A DNA stretch of 64,000 nt, from the NCBI GenBank assembly GCA_036381595.1, contig DASVCN010000009.1:1-64000 (forward strand), read 5' to 3'. Position 1 is the stretch's first letter. Each line of letters starts with the position of its first letter. Of the stretch, positions 1-9,033 are shown in pieces. The notes beneath the pieces were generated by a model, which saw only the letters and a program-made list of their open reading frames with translations, ran no database searches and was not told where the DNA came from. The DNA comes from Trueperaceae bacterium. GTDB lineage: Bacteria > Deinococcota > Deinococci > Deinococcales > Trueperaceae. A program made the translations under genes and the position numbers.

Positions 1-6
1 AGATGT

Positions 7-32
7 GGGGTCGTAGAGCGCTCTCCGACCCC
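7..32 (-). terminator. Hairpin downstream of rpsI
   Basis: A long inverted repeat, GGGGTCG at 7-13 against CGACCCC at 26-32, with an inner AGAG/CTCT extension. It lies just past the rpsI stop on the minus strand and is likely a terminator for the ribosomal-protein operon. There is no clear U tract, so rho-independence is uncertain. Confidence 0.45.
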
Positions 33-40
33 TGCCTCAC

Positions 41-61
41 GGCCGGCGTCGAACACCGGCC
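41..61 (-). terminator. Second hairpin downstream of rpsI
   Basis: GGCCGG at 41-46 pairs with CCGGCC at 56-61. It lies between the rpsI stop and the larger hairpin at 7-32, and may be part of the same termination region. No T-run follows. Confidence 0.3.
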
Positions 62-79
62 GGGTTGCTCGTCGATTCT

Positions 80-466
80 CTAGCGCTTGCTGAACTGCGG
101 CGCGCGACGGGCCTTCTTGAGACCGTACTTCTTGCGCTCCACGATGCGGGCGTCGCGGCTCAGGTAGCCACCCTGCTTGAGCGCCGGGCGGAAGTTGGGA
201 TCGACCTTCAGCAGGGCCCTTGCGACCCCGAGGCGGATGGCGTCGGCCTGGCCGCTGGGACCACCGCCGCTCACGGTGATGACCGCGTCGTAGCGACCGG
301 CGGTGTTGGTCACCTTGAGCGGCTCGAGGGCCTGAACGCCGACCAGGATGCCGCGGAAGAACTCCTGGAACTCCTTGCCGTTGACCGTGATGCGGCCGCT
401 GCCGGGGCGGAGGAAGACGCGGGCGACTGCCGCCTTGCGGCGTCCGGTACCGTAGTACTGATCCAT
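80..466 (-). CDS. rpsI: 30S ribosomal protein S9
   Basis: Component of the small ribosomal subunit. The 128-residue product opens with the family signature [12 protein letters not shown] at residues 6-17 and ends in the basic tail ([12 protein letters not shown]) that in S9 reaches the ribosomal P site. Length is normal for bacterial S9. It follows rplM on the same strand by about 70 bp, the conserved L13-S9 operon order of bacteria. ATG start. Confidence 0.98.
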   Translation of the reverse strand: MDQYYGTGRRKAAVARVFLRPGSGRITVNGKEFQEFFRGILVGVQALEPLKVTNTAGRYDAVITVSGGGPSGQADAIRLGVARALLKVDPNFRPALKQGGYLSRDARIVERKKYGLKKARRAPQFSKR

Positions 467-536
467 CAGCGAGACTCCAACTCGGTCGAGCGCCGCGAAG
501 ACCGCGCCGTCCGATTCCGTTCACGACTGTTTGCCA

Positions 537-962
<426 letters not shown>

Positions 963-1162
963 GTCACTTCACGTCCTCTAACTGGGTTTGCTCTGCCGCC
1001 AGTTCGCCAAGGTGCTCCACCAGTTATCCTGGGACGAAGCGGATCGGGGAAGCGTCGTGGCCGACAAGGCACGAAACCAAACGCGAGTGTAGCACAGGCG
1101 TTCCGGCTCAGTAAAGCGTTCATGAGCGGCGGAAGCGAGGTAGCGGCTCGCGGCTCTCACGA

Positions 1163-1168
1163 TACAAT
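1163..1168 (+). promoter_or_regulatory. -10 box of the penicillin acylase gene
   Basis: TACAAT 20 nt before the ATG, leaving room for a short leader carrying the GGAGG Shine-Dalgarno sequence at 1180-1184. No convincing -35 is seen. Confidence 0.5.
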
Positions 1169-1188
1169 CGCGACAGTCCGGAGGTTCC

Positions 1189-3480
1189 ATGTCACGCGCT
1201 GTTCGCGGCCCGCTCCTGCTGATCGTCTTCATCGCGCTGCTGCTCGCAGGGCTCTGGTTCTGGGTTCGCACGTCGCTCCCGGAACTCGAGGGAGAGGTCA
1301 GACTCCCCGGTCTGGCCCATCCGGTCGCGATCACCCGCGATGACTACGGGGTGCCTCTGATCGAGGCCGAATCGCAGGAGGACCTCTACTACGCCCTTGG
1401 CTACGTTCACGCTCAGGACCGGCTCTGGCAGATGGAGTACCGACGCTTGCAGGCGGCCGGCCGCCTCGCCGAGCTGCTGGGTGAGGAGGCCTTGCCCTCC
1501 GACCTGCTCATGCGCACCCTCGGGCTCCACGAAGCGGCCGAGCGTGAACTGGCCGCTCTGAGCCCTCGTACGAGCGGCGTCCTCCAGGCGTACAGCGACG
1601 GGGTGAACGCCTACCTCGCGACTCGTACCGGCGCTCTCCCGCTGGAGTTCCAGTTGCTCGGCCATGCGCCGGAGGAGTGGTCGCCGGTCGACGTCGCCCT
1701 TCTGCAGAAGCTGGTCGCCTGGCGATGGTCCTCGGCGGCCGCCGATGAACTGTTCGCGGCGCGGCTCCTCGCCGCTTCGGAGCGGGCGGGGCTCCTCATC
1801 GGGGCCCAGCGGCCGCCACCGCTCGCCGGTCCGGACGCACCCTTGCGGGGGTCGTTGCAACGGCTGCCCCTGGCCCGACTGCACGACCTCCTGGTCCGCT
1901 CGAGCGGCGTGTTCGCCGGCAGCGAAGCGTGGGTGCTGGGCCCGGAGCGTAGCGCCGATGGAGTCCCGCTCCTCGCCGTCGAAGGGGCCGGGCCGGCCAC
2001 CGCGCCGGCTCCCTGGTACCTGGTGCGGCTGCGGGCCCCGGGCCTGAACGTCGCGGGCGCATCCCTGCCCGGACTCCCGCTCCTCTTCTCGGGCCGTAAC
2101 GGTGAGATCGCCTGGGCGCTCGTTCCTGCCCCGGTCGATGACGCCGATCTGTTCATCGGCCGTACCACTCGGGGGGAGGGCCGGGAGGACGGTTATCGCA
2201 GCGCCGGCCGGTACCACGAGTTCGCCAGGCGCCGGGAGGCGATCGAAGTCCGCGGGGCCGACGACGTCGAACTGGTGGTGCGGGAAACTGTTCACGGCCC
2301 GATCATCTCGGACCTCGTTCCGGCCGATAGCGAGCCGAACGGAGGCGCCAGCGAGCCGGAGGGTGACGCGGAGGATCCGTTCCTGGCTCTGAGCTGGACG
2401 GCGCTGCGAGAGGGGGACTCGACCCTCGGGGCGGGCCTCGCCCTCGCGGGCGCCAGCGACCGGGAGGAGCTCAGGGCCGCTCTCGCCAGCCTCGACGAAC
2501 TCCACGGGTTCGCGCTCTATGCCGATGAAGTGGGGAGGATCGGGCGCCAGAGGATAGGTCGTCTCCCAGCGCGGCGGGAGACGGGTGGGCGCCTTCCTAC
2601 TCCGGCGGAGGCTGGCGGCTGGCAGGAGTGGGCAGCTTCGGCGCGGCTGGAGAGCAGTGGCGGAGGGACATCACTGGCTGCTGCCGGCAATCTCGCCGCC
2701 AGCAGCCAGCTGATCGACTCCCTCGAAGTCCACACCGCGGCCTCCCTCGCTCACATCCTCGAGAAGGAGTACCTGCACGGGTCCGCGGAGTTGCTGCCGG
2801 CGCTGAGGGAGAGCGTGCCGGTCGGCGCAGCCGCGGCTAGCGCCCAGGCCGAGCTCGTCGGCTGGTCCGGGGAGGCCGCGGAGGGCGCTGCCCCCCTCCT
2901 CTTCTCTGCCTGGCTCATCGAGTTGGGACGTGAGCTGCTGGGCGACGAGCTGGGGAACGAACTGGCCGAGGAGGCCAGCCGCTACCCGGAACTCCTGCGT
3001 CGGGCCCTCTCCTCGAGAGACTGGTGCGACGACCGGCGAACGGATGAGCGGGAATCGTGCGCGGAGGTGACTTCGAAGGCGCTTTCGGCGGCGGCAGGCG
3101 ATCTGGCGGAGCAGCATGGACCGCAGCCGGCCCGATGGCCCGAGCACCCTTCCGCCCAGGTCGCCTATCGCCACCTGGTACTGGATGAGACGCTACTGGC
3201 GCCGCTCTTCGTCGTGGGACAGGACGGGCGCTCGAACCGGCCGGGGATCGGAAGAGGCCCCGTCTTCCGAGCCGTGTTCCAGCTCTCCGACGAGACCGTT
3301 CCGGAGGAAGATGATGATGCAGCTCGGTCCGGCTTCCTGATCCCCACCGGCCAGTCGGGTAACGTGCTCTCACGCCACTATCGGGACCTGTCCGCACGCT
3401 GGCCTGAAGTCCGCTTGCTGCCGCTCTTCGCTAACGGGGCCGAAGCGGGTGCCAGGCTCCTGCTGGAGCCGCCCCGCTAG
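1189..3480 (+). CDS. Penicillin acylase family protein (Ntn hydrolase)
   Basis: A 763-residue member of the penicillin/acyl-homoserine-lactone acylase superfamily, whose members hydrolyse amides after autocatalytic chain cleavage. Residues 8-26 form a hydrophobic anchor or signal. The beta-chain start is recognisable as G244-S245-E-A-W, with S245 as the expected N-terminal nucleophile, followed by GRNGEIAW at 302-309. Two family blocks are eroded: the usual GSNxW reads GSEAW, and the DPH motif after the nucleophile is absent (AVEGAG instead). Fold membership is clear, but activity and substrate are not. ATG start with a good Shine-Dalgarno. Convergent with the gene at 3484. Confidence 0.8.
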   Translation: MSRAVRGPLLLIVFIALLLAGLWFWVRTSLPELEGEVRLPGLAHPVAITRDDYGVPLIEAESQEDLYYALGYVHAQDRLWQMEYRRLQAAGRLAELLGEEALPSDLLMRTLGLHEAAERELAALSPRTSGVLQAYSDGVNAYLATRTGALPLEFQLLGHAPEEWSPVDVALLQKLVAWRWSSAAADELFAARLLAASERAGLLIGAQRPPPLAGPDAPLRGSLQRLPLARLHDLLVRSSGVFAGSEAWVLGPERSADGVPLLAVEGAGPATAPAPWYLVRLRAPGLNVAGASLPGLPLLFSGRNGEIAWALVPAPVDDADLFIGRTTRGEGREDGYRSAGRYHEFARRREAIEVRGADDVELVVRETVHGPIISDLVPADSEPNGGASEPEGDAEDPFLALSWTALREGDSTLGAGLALAGASDREELRAALASLDELHGFALYADEVGRIGRQRIGRLPARRETGGRLPTPAEAGGWQEWAASARLESSGGGTSLAAAGNLAASSQLIDSLEVHTAASLAHILEKEYLHGSAELLPALRESVPVGAAAASAQAELVGWSGEAAEGAAPLLFSAWLIELGRELLGDELGNELAEEASRYPELLRRALSSRDWCDDRRTDERESCAEVTSKALSAAAGDLAEQHGPQPARWPEHPSAQVAYRHLVLDETLLAPLFVVGQDGRSNRPGIGRGPVFRAVFQLSDETVPEEDDDAARSGFLIPTGQSGNVLSRHYRDLSARWPEVRLLPLFANGAEAGARLLLEPPR

Positions 3481-3483
3481 CGT

Positions 3484-4386
3484 CTACTCGCGGCCCACCG
3501 GGTACGGCTGCCCCCGCTGGGTTGCGCTGAACTTCCTGCGGAGCCCGAGTGCATCGAGCAGTTCCAGCGTTCGCTGCTCGATCACCGACGGTTCGTGATC
3601 GACGAGGAGCTGCCACCCCGGCCGCGCCAACGGCCTCGCCCGTCGCTCGGCGGGCGCTTCGTCCGGGGGCAGCACCAGGTCCTCGCCGGGGATAGCGTCC
3701 GCCCGTCCGTGCCGCAGAGCGAGTTCGGCCAGCACGTAGTAGAAGGCCGACCTGGAGGTGATCTCCACCGGCTCACCGTCGAACGAGACCTGCAGCTTGC
3801 CGCGCATGTTGCGCACCGCCTCCGCGTAGCGCCTCACCTCTTCGCCGGTGATCCGCTCGAAGGGGTCAGCCGGCACGAACTCGGTCCGTTGCCCGGCAAC
3901 CGGCGCCGACCTCTCGCCGGTGTCGCGCCCACCTCCGGACCGGGCGGCGCTCGTCCCCCCGTCGGACTGCGCTTCTCCGGCGATGAGATGCTTCAACTCC
4001 TGAGCGAACCCCTCCTCGAACAGGTCGGCATCCTTCCCCCCATGACGCCACTGCCGTCCGTTGCAGTAGACGACGCTGCTGACTTCCGCCCCGGCCGGTT
4101 CCGGCAACTGGGAGTCGACCGGCAGCACGACGAAGCGAAGGTCGCGTTGGCCGCTCAACCTGTACTCGAGCCGTTCGGCGCTTACCTCGCCGGTAAGGCG
4201 CAGCCGCTCCAGGTCGAACACCTCGACACCCAGGGAGGCGAGAACGGGGAAGAGCACTCCTTGGGCCACGTCCGGCGCGGTCGCCGGGGGGCGCAGGACG
4301 AGGGTCGCCCGGGCTCGTCCAAGTGCGGCGGCCACCCGCGGGTGCTCGGCATGAGCGGGCGCGTCGGGTGGCGGGGTCTCGGGCAT
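3484..4386 (-). CDS. Conserved hypothetical protein
   Basis: A 300-residue protein I do not recognise. Residues about 40-115 (LFPVLASLGVEVFDLERLRL, later RFVVLPVDSQ and VVYCNGRQWRHGG) read like the nuclease-type N-terminal fold of type I restriction R subunits, but no catalytic D-ExK set is obvious. A low-complexity Ser/Gly linker follows at about 135-165. The C-terminal half contains a block around SRSAFYYVLAELALRHG. The start is supported by a TAGAGT -10 box six nt upstream, implying a leaderless message. No restriction partner genes are nearby. Confidence 0.6.
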   Translation of the reverse strand: MPETPPPDAPAHAEHPRVAAALGRARATLVLRPPATAPDVAQGVLFPVLASLGVEVFDLERLRLTGEVSAERLEYRLSGQRDLRFVVLPVDSQLPEPAGAEVSSVVYCNGRQWRHGGKDADLFEEGFAQELKHLIAGEAQSDGGTSAARSGGGRDTGERSAPVAGQRTEFVPADPFERITGEEVRRYAEAVRNMRGKLQVSFDGEPVEITSRSAFYYVLAELALRHGRADAIPGEDLVLPPDEAPAERRARPLARPGWQLLVDHEPSVIEQRTLELLDALGLRRKFSATQRGQPYPVGRE

Positions 4387-4392
4387 CGACCC

Positions 4393-4398
4393 ACTCTA
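4393..4398 (-). promoter_or_regulatory. Leaderless -10 box for the gene at 3484-4386
   Basis: TAGAGT on the minus strand ends 6 nt before the ATG at 4386, so transcription would start at or next to the start codon. Confidence 0.55.
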
Positions 4399-4432
4399 CC
4401 GTGCCCTTCGGAGGGCGTTCCCCGACCGCTCC

Positions 4433-5842
4433 TCAACCGGCGAGCGGTCTACGGAGTCCTTTCGGGTAGTGGTTCTTCACGATGCCGCGGGCGCGTCGGC
4501 CCCAGCCCAGCGGGTGGCCTGCGACCGTCACCAGCAACCAGCCGTCGGACCCGGCCACGTCCAGCTCGGCGCCCAGCATGTAGTGGGCCAACTGCTCGTC
4601 GTCGGGCTCTAGATCTACCCTCCTCTCCGACTCGCTCGCGTCCAGTGCGAGAGCGAGGGCGTGGGAGGGTATGAAGCGGCCCTTGGCTGCGCTGCCGAGC
4701 CAGACTCCGGGGCGCATGACCGTTACACCCGCGAGCGAAGGCGCTCCCGATGGTAGGGCGTAGAGGCCGTCGTTCCGCAAGGTCTTCTCGTGCTCCGGGA
4801 ACGGGTCGTGCGTCAGGTTCTCGGCCACGAACTCGTTCCAGGCGGCGACGGCCCGATGCAGCTCCGCTTCCGCAGGCTCACTCCCTGAGCGCCGACGCCG
4901 CCTCGGGTCGGGCACGACGCCACTCCGGGCGTCCTCGACGCCTGAGCCGGCCCGGTCGCTTCCCGAACGGCGCAGCAGGGCTACGAAGTGACCTTCGCCG
5001 CGGCTTCGGTGGGGCCAGATACGGGCGGCCAGTGAAAGGCGAGGACCGCTGGTGAACTCGGCGGCCCACTCCGGACGGCCGCCGTCCACGCCTGCGAGTC
5101 CCGTGGGCGCCAACTCCCAGTCGGGGTGAGCGTCGAGGAAGCGGGCGACGAGCCTCTCGTCCTCGAGCGGTTCGAAGGTGCAGGTGCTGTAGACCAGGCG
5201 TCCGCCCGGCTTGACCAGCCGCGCGGCGACCGCCAACAGTTCCGCCTGAGTGCGGGCACAACTCTCGACGAGGCCGGTCGTCCACTGCTCGACAGCCTGC
5301 GGAGTCTTGCGGAACATCCCCTCTCCCGAACAGGGGGCGTCGAGCAGGAGGGCGTCGAAATGCGCCCCCCAAGCGTCCGCCAAACGCCCTGGATGAGCGT
5401 TCGTAACCAGGGACCGCTTCGAGCCCCAGCGTTCCATGTTCCTGCTCAGTTCGCGGGCCCGGGCGCCGTTTACATCGTTGGCGACCAGCAGGCCGTCGGT
5501 CCCCAGCAGCGAGGCGAGGTGGGTGCTCTTGCCGCCGGGCGCGGCGGCCAGGTCGAGCAGGCGCTCGCCGGGCCGTGGCGCCAGCGCCTGGGCTGCAGCC
5601 ATCGCCGAGGGCTCCTGCAGGTAGTAGAGGCCGGCTGCATGGAACGGATGAAGTCCAGGCCGCTCGCCGGCCGCCAGCAGATAGCCGGCAGGACACCAGG
5701 GAACGGGGTCGAGGGGCCAGGGGGAGATGCGCTCGAACTCCCCGGCCGAGATCTTGAGGGTATTCACCCTCAGGCCGATCACCGGCTCGGCCTCGAGGCT
5801 GCGCTCGAGAAGGTTCGCCTCCTCGCCCAGCAACTCCTGCAT
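4433..5842 (-). CDS. rsmF: 16S rRNA (cytosine-C5) methyltransferase, RsmF-like
   Basis: SAM-dependent m5C methyltransferase of the RsmB/RsmF family, 469 residues. The SAM motif DLAAAPGGKSTHLA spans 97-110. The two catalytic cysteines of the family are visible: DAPCSGEG (C171) and YSTCTF (C221). The C-terminal third carries the extra domain typical of Thermus RsmF, which modifies several cytosines in 16S rRNA. It follows nrdR closely and is probably cotranscribed. The conserved N-terminal block continues in frame upstream of the ATG (LNLPPPFRRR), but the only upstream initiator is a CTG at 5872 that overlaps the nrdR stop. Confidence 0.88.
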   Translation of the reverse strand: MQELLGEEANLLERSLEAEPVIGLRVNTLKISAGEFERISPWPLDPVPWCPAGYLLAAGERPGLHPFHAAGLYYLQEPSAMAAAQALAPRPGERLLDLAAAPGGKSTHLASLLGTDGLLVANDVNGARARELSRNMERWGSKRSLVTNAHPGRLADAWGAHFDALLLDAPCSGEGMFRKTPQAVEQWTTGLVESCARTQAELLAVAARLVKPGGRLVYSTCTFEPLEDERLVARFLDAHPDWELAPTGLAGVDGGRPEWAAEFTSGPRLSLAARIWPHRSRGEGHFVALLRRSGSDRAGSGVEDARSGVVPDPRRRRRSGSEPAEAELHRAVAAWNEFVAENLTHDPFPEHEKTLRNDGLYALPSGAPSLAGVTVMRPGVWLGSAAKGRFIPSHALALALDASESERRVDLEPDDEQLAHYMLGAELDVAGSDGWLLVTVAGHPLGWGRRARGIVKNHYPKGLRRPLAG

Positions 5843-5868
5843 CCGCCGCCTGAACGGGGGTGGAAGAT

Positions 5869-6489
5869 TCAGCCCTTGCCTCTGTCCTCGGCCTCGAGTC
5901 CGTCGAGCAGGGCGGGCTGTTGGGCGGCCGTCCTGGCCCGCTTGGGCGCCGGTGCGGTCTCCGGGCCGCGTGTCTCGCGCACAGCACGCTCCTGAGTGTC
6001 AGGGACCGTCGCCTCATCCGGCTCGACAGCGCTCTCCTCGCGGCTGCCTACCTCTCCGAGCTGCTTGATCTCGTCGATGAAACGGTCGACCGAGTCGAAG
6101 TCGCGGTAAACGCTCAGGAACCGGATATAGGCTACGTCGTCGAGCTCCTTGAGGAATCTGAGGGTGCGGAGGCCGATCTCCTCGGAGGCGATCTCGGGCA
6201 CCTGCACCTCGTCCTCGAACCCGTAGGCGAACTCACGCAGCTGCTTCTCGGTGACCGGCCGCTTGTTGCAGGCTATCCGCAGCTTGTCGAGCAACTTGTC
6301 CGGGTTGAACGCCTCGCGTCGTCCCGATCGCTTGCTCACCATCAGCGCCTCGAACTGGGCGCGTTCGTAGGTCGTGAAGCGGCGGTGACAGTTCTCGCAG
6401 TCGCGTCGACGCCGGATGGACGCCCCTTCATCCGAGGGACGCGAGTTGATGACGCGGGTGTTGCTGGAGGTGCAGTAGGGGCACTTCAT
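5869..6489 (-). CDS. nrdR: Transcriptional repressor NrdR
   Basis: Zinc-ribbon/ATP-cone repressor of ribonucleotide reductase genes. The zinc ribbon has C3, C6, C31 and C34, followed by RRFTTYER, the standard entry to the ATP-cone domain (about 49-139). The protein is 206 residues, longer than the usual 150-160. The excess is a Glu/Pro/Ala-rich C-terminal tail from about residue 145, probably disordered. It lies between the SDR gene (13 nt upstream) and rsmF (downstream) on one strand. Confidence 0.94.
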   Translation of the reverse strand: MKCPYCTSSNTRVINSRPSDEGASIRRRRDCENCHRRFTTYERAQFEALMVSKRSGRREAFNPDKLLDKLRIACNKRPVTEKQLREFAYGFEDEVQVPEIASEEIGLRTLRFLKELDDVAYIRFLSVYRDFDSVDRFIDEIKQLGEVGSREESAVEPDEATVPDTQERAVRETRGPETAPAPKRARTAAQQPALLDGLEAEDRGKG

Positions 6490-6502
6490 CGGAAGCCAGG
6501 CA

Positions 6503-7330
6503 TCAGCCGGGCAGCTCCCGCGGGAAAGCTACCTGGTCCTCGAACTCGTCCTCGCCTTCCTCGGTCTCCAGGTCCTCGAGGCCGTCGCCGGTCCCGTCGT
6601 CGTAGAGGCTCGCCTCCAGGTCGTCCTGGCGAACGGACGTATCGAGGGCAGCGCGTACCTCGGGCAGGAGCGATTCGACGACCTTGGGAGGCGGGGGCAG
6701 GTCGACGTAGAACTGTTGTCCCCGGAGTCCACCTGCCGTATCAGACCCCAGGAACATCACGCTCTCGATGAGGGCAGCATCGTGCCGCGGGTCGGACGCC
6801 GACCGCGATGGGATCACGACGTTGGTGCGGATCTGCTCGTAGCGGTCCCCGAAGCCGGCGACCATGCCCGTCAACGCCGAGCGAACGGCCACCATCTGGG
6901 GCTCCTCCGCGCTCTCGGGCGGCGCCACGAGGACCAGCCACCCCTCACGGAGCACCTGAGCGCACACCTTCAGAGTGAGGTAACTGCTCTTGATGTCCTC
7001 CTCGAGCAGTTCCATGAACTCGCTCTCCCCCAGCGTGTGGAAGGCGGTGTGGCTGCCGTAGGCGGCCACGTGGACGACCCCGTTCAGGTCCCCGAAGATC
7101 TCGTACACCTTGTGGAAGGCGTTGAGAACATCCATGTGGGTGGTCATGTCTGCCTGGATCGGTATCGCCTGACCGCCCAGCTCTTCGATCTCGGCGGCTG
7201 TCTTCGAAGCCAGGTCCACGTCGCGGTCGGCACACACCACGTCGTACCCGGCCTGGCCGCAGGCGAGGGCAACTGCCCTCCCGAAGCCCTGCCCGACGTT
7301 GGTAACGAGCACGACGCTGGCTGTACCCAT
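6503..7330 (-). CDS. SDR-family protein with degenerate active site
   Basis: A 275-residue Rossmann-fold protein. The cofactor motif is intact (T10-N-V-G13-Q-G15-F-G17), followed by CADRD and the helix patterns of short-chain dehydrogenases. The catalytic YxxxK site aligns to M146-V-A-V-R150, so both Tyr and Lys are lost and normal SDR chemistry is unlikely. An acidic tail covers the last ~45 residues. The start is fixed at 7330 by a strong promoter placed 7 nt upstream; the open frame continues upstream but would run through the -10 box. Divergent from the bactofilin gene. Confidence 0.78.
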   Translation of the reverse strand: MGTASVVLVTNVGQGFGRAVALACGQAGYDVVCADRDVDLASKTAAEIEELGGQAIPIQADMTTHMDVLNAFHKVYEIFGDLNGVVHVAAYGSHTAFHTLGESEFMELLEEDIKSSYLTLKVCAQVLREGWLVLVAPPESAEEPQMVAVRSALTGMVAGFGDRYEQIRTNVVIPSRSASDPRHDAALIESVMFLGSDTAGGLRGQQFYVDLPPPPKVVESLLPEVRAALDTSVRQDDLEASLYDDGTGDGLEDLETEEGEDEFEDQVAFPRELPG

Positions 7331-7337
7331 GACGGCT

Positions 7338-7367
7338 AGGATACAGCCCTTCGTGAGAAGGTCACAA
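7338..7367 (-). promoter_or_regulatory. Leaderless promoter of the SDR gene
   Basis: On the minus strand, TTGTGA (7362-7367), an 18-bp spacer and TATCCT (7338-7343), then 7 nt to the ATG at 7330. Confidence 0.7.
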
Positions 7368-7500
7368 GTGATGCGGCGACCGGGAACCCGTGAACTCCGG
7401 TGAGCCGCCGGCGAGGACCCTGTGAAGAGCTTTATGGACGCCTGCAGGTGCCCGCCGGATAGAACAGAGCAGGGTGGCCGGCGGTTACTGGAGGGCACGA

Positions 7501-8013
7501 GTGTTTTCTAGAAAAGGCAAGGGAAGACGCGGCAACGAGCCGTTCACCTACATCCATGAGGGAACTGTCGTTCGCGGCGACCTGGAGGCGACAGGCAGAG
7601 TCCGCGTCCACGGCACCGTTCACGGCAACGTGACGGTCGAGGGCGTACTCGAGGTCGCTGCCGAGGGCAGCATCAAGGGCGAACGGGTCGAAGCGGAACA
7701 GGTGAGGATCCTTGGAACGGTCGAAGCGCTCGTCGCCGCTTCGGGCAAGGTCGAGATATGGCGTGGCGGCAGCTTGGATGGCGATGTCCGTGCTGCCTCG
7801 CTCGACATCGAGGAGGGCGCCAGCTTCACCGGTCGCAGCGAGATGCGTCCGGCAGGCGCGCGTCCTGCCCTGCCGCGTGCCAGCGACAGCGCCCCTGCCG
7901 AGGAGCAGCCGCAGGAGGTCGCCGTCTCCGAGGAGGGCCAGCCTGACAGCGTGAGCGACGACGAGCAGTTCCCAGACGCTTTGCGCTCGGCGCCGCCCGT
8001 GGAGCAGGTCTGA
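7501..8013 (+). CDS. Bactofilin-type polymer-forming cytoskeletal protein
   Basis: Bactofilins self-assemble into filaments through a right-handed beta-helix and act as scaffolds for cell-shape and polarity proteins. The 170-residue product has the repetitive Gly/Val pattern of that helix (EGTVVRGDLEATG, VHGTVHGNVTVEG, EGSIKGE, VRILGTVEA, GGSLDGDV) over about residues 15-110, then a disordered Pro/Glu-rich tail. The GTG start at 7501 is chosen because GGAGG lies 6 nt upstream; an in-frame ATG at 7474 lacks such a site. Divergent from the SDR gene. Confidence 0.85.
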   Translation: MFSRKGKGRRGNEPFTYIHEGTVVRGDLEATGRVRVHGTVHGNVTVEGVLEVAAEGSIKGERVEAEQVRILGTVEALVAASGKVEIWRGGSLDGDVRAASLDIEEGASFTGRSEMRPAGARPALPRASDSAPAEEQPQEVAVSEEGQPDSVSDDEQFPDALRSAPPVEQV

Positions 8014-8145
8014 GGGTCTGATGGAAGCGGAAGCGCCGCTTCGCGTCGCTACGACGGCGTTAGAGTAGCTCGAAGCGGCCCCGAACGCTGAATCCGGCGT
8101 CGAGAACAGGGTCGCCACAGGCACCATGATAGGTTTGGAGAACTG

Positions 8146-9033
8146 ATGGCACTGGAACGCTTCTTCCGCCGTAACCGGCCCACCAAGGGGGAAGACGACA
8201 ACAGTCCTTCCGGGCTGTGGTTGAAGTGTGACGCGTGCGCTTCTCAGATCTACCGTAAGGATCTGGTGGCGAACCTCTACGTTTGCCCCGAGTGCCACTT
8301 CCACTATCGGATGCCTGTCGACGCCCGCATCGAACTGCTGGCCGACGAGGACAGCTTCGAGCAGTGGTCGGGACGGCTCGCTCCCCAGGATCCGTTGGAG
8401 TTCGTCGACACCGAGCCCTACCTGGACCGGATCGACCGGGTCCAGCAGAAGACGGGGCGTCAGGACGCTATCGTCACGGGCGGCGCCTTGCTGCACGGTG
8501 AGCCCGTTGCGCTTGCCGTGATGGACTTCTTCTTCAACGGGGGCTCGATGGGCTCGGTCGTCGGCGAAGAGATCGCTCGAGCTGCCGAACGGGCTGCCGA
8601 CGAGGGGCGGAGCCTGATCGCCGTGACCGCGTCGGGTGGCGCCCGGATGCAGGAGGGCGCGCTCTCCCTCATGCAGATGGCCAAGACGACGGTCGCTCTC
8701 GATGCGCTCGCGCGTCGGCGGCTGCCGTACATCTCTGTCCTCACCGATCCCACGACCGGTGGTGTGACGGCGAGTTTCGCGACCCTGGGCGACCTGATCG
8801 TCGCGGAACCGAAGGCGCTCATCTGCTTCGCAGGGCCGCGGGTGATCCAGCAGACCATCAAGCAGGATCTGCCCGAGGGCTTCCAGCGCGCGGAGTTCCT
8901 GCTCAAGAAGGGGATGATCGACGAGGTCGTCGAGCGGAAGCGGCTGAAGGACCAGCTCGCTTCCTACCTTCAGCTTCTCCGCGGTGGACTCACCGCTTTC
9001 GCCAAGGAGGAATCCCATGGCGTTGCCGTTTGA
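8146..9033 (+). CDS. accD: Acetyl-CoA carboxylase carboxyltransferase beta subunit
   Basis: Beta subunit of the carboxyltransferase that makes malonyl-CoA, the first step of fatty acid synthesis. The four-cysteine zinc ribbon is at C28, C31, C47 and C50 (KCDAC...CPEC). The crotonase-like core includes [19 protein letters not shown] and [13 protein letters not shown]. Length (295) is typical. Its 3' end overlaps accA, so the two subunits are translationally coupled. Confidence 0.97.
   Translation: MALERFFRRNRPTKGEDDNSPSGLWLKCDACASQIYRKDLVANLYVCPECHFHYRMPVDARIELLADEDSFEQWSGRLAPQDPLEFVDTEPYLDRIDRVQQKTGRQDAIVTGGALLHGEPVALAVMDFFFNGGSMGSVVGEEIARAAERAADEGRSLIAVTASGGARMQEGALSLMQMAKTTVALDALARRRLPYISVLTDPTTGGVTASFATLGDLIVAEPKALICFAGPRVIQQTIKQDLPEGFQRAEFLLKKGMIDEVVERKRLKDQLASYLQLLRGGLTAFAKEESHGVAV

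Noticed and set aside
7331-7498. Longer SDR start upstream of 7330
   Set aside because: It would cross a clear promoter and add residues before the Rossmann glycine loop, which normally lies near the N-terminus.
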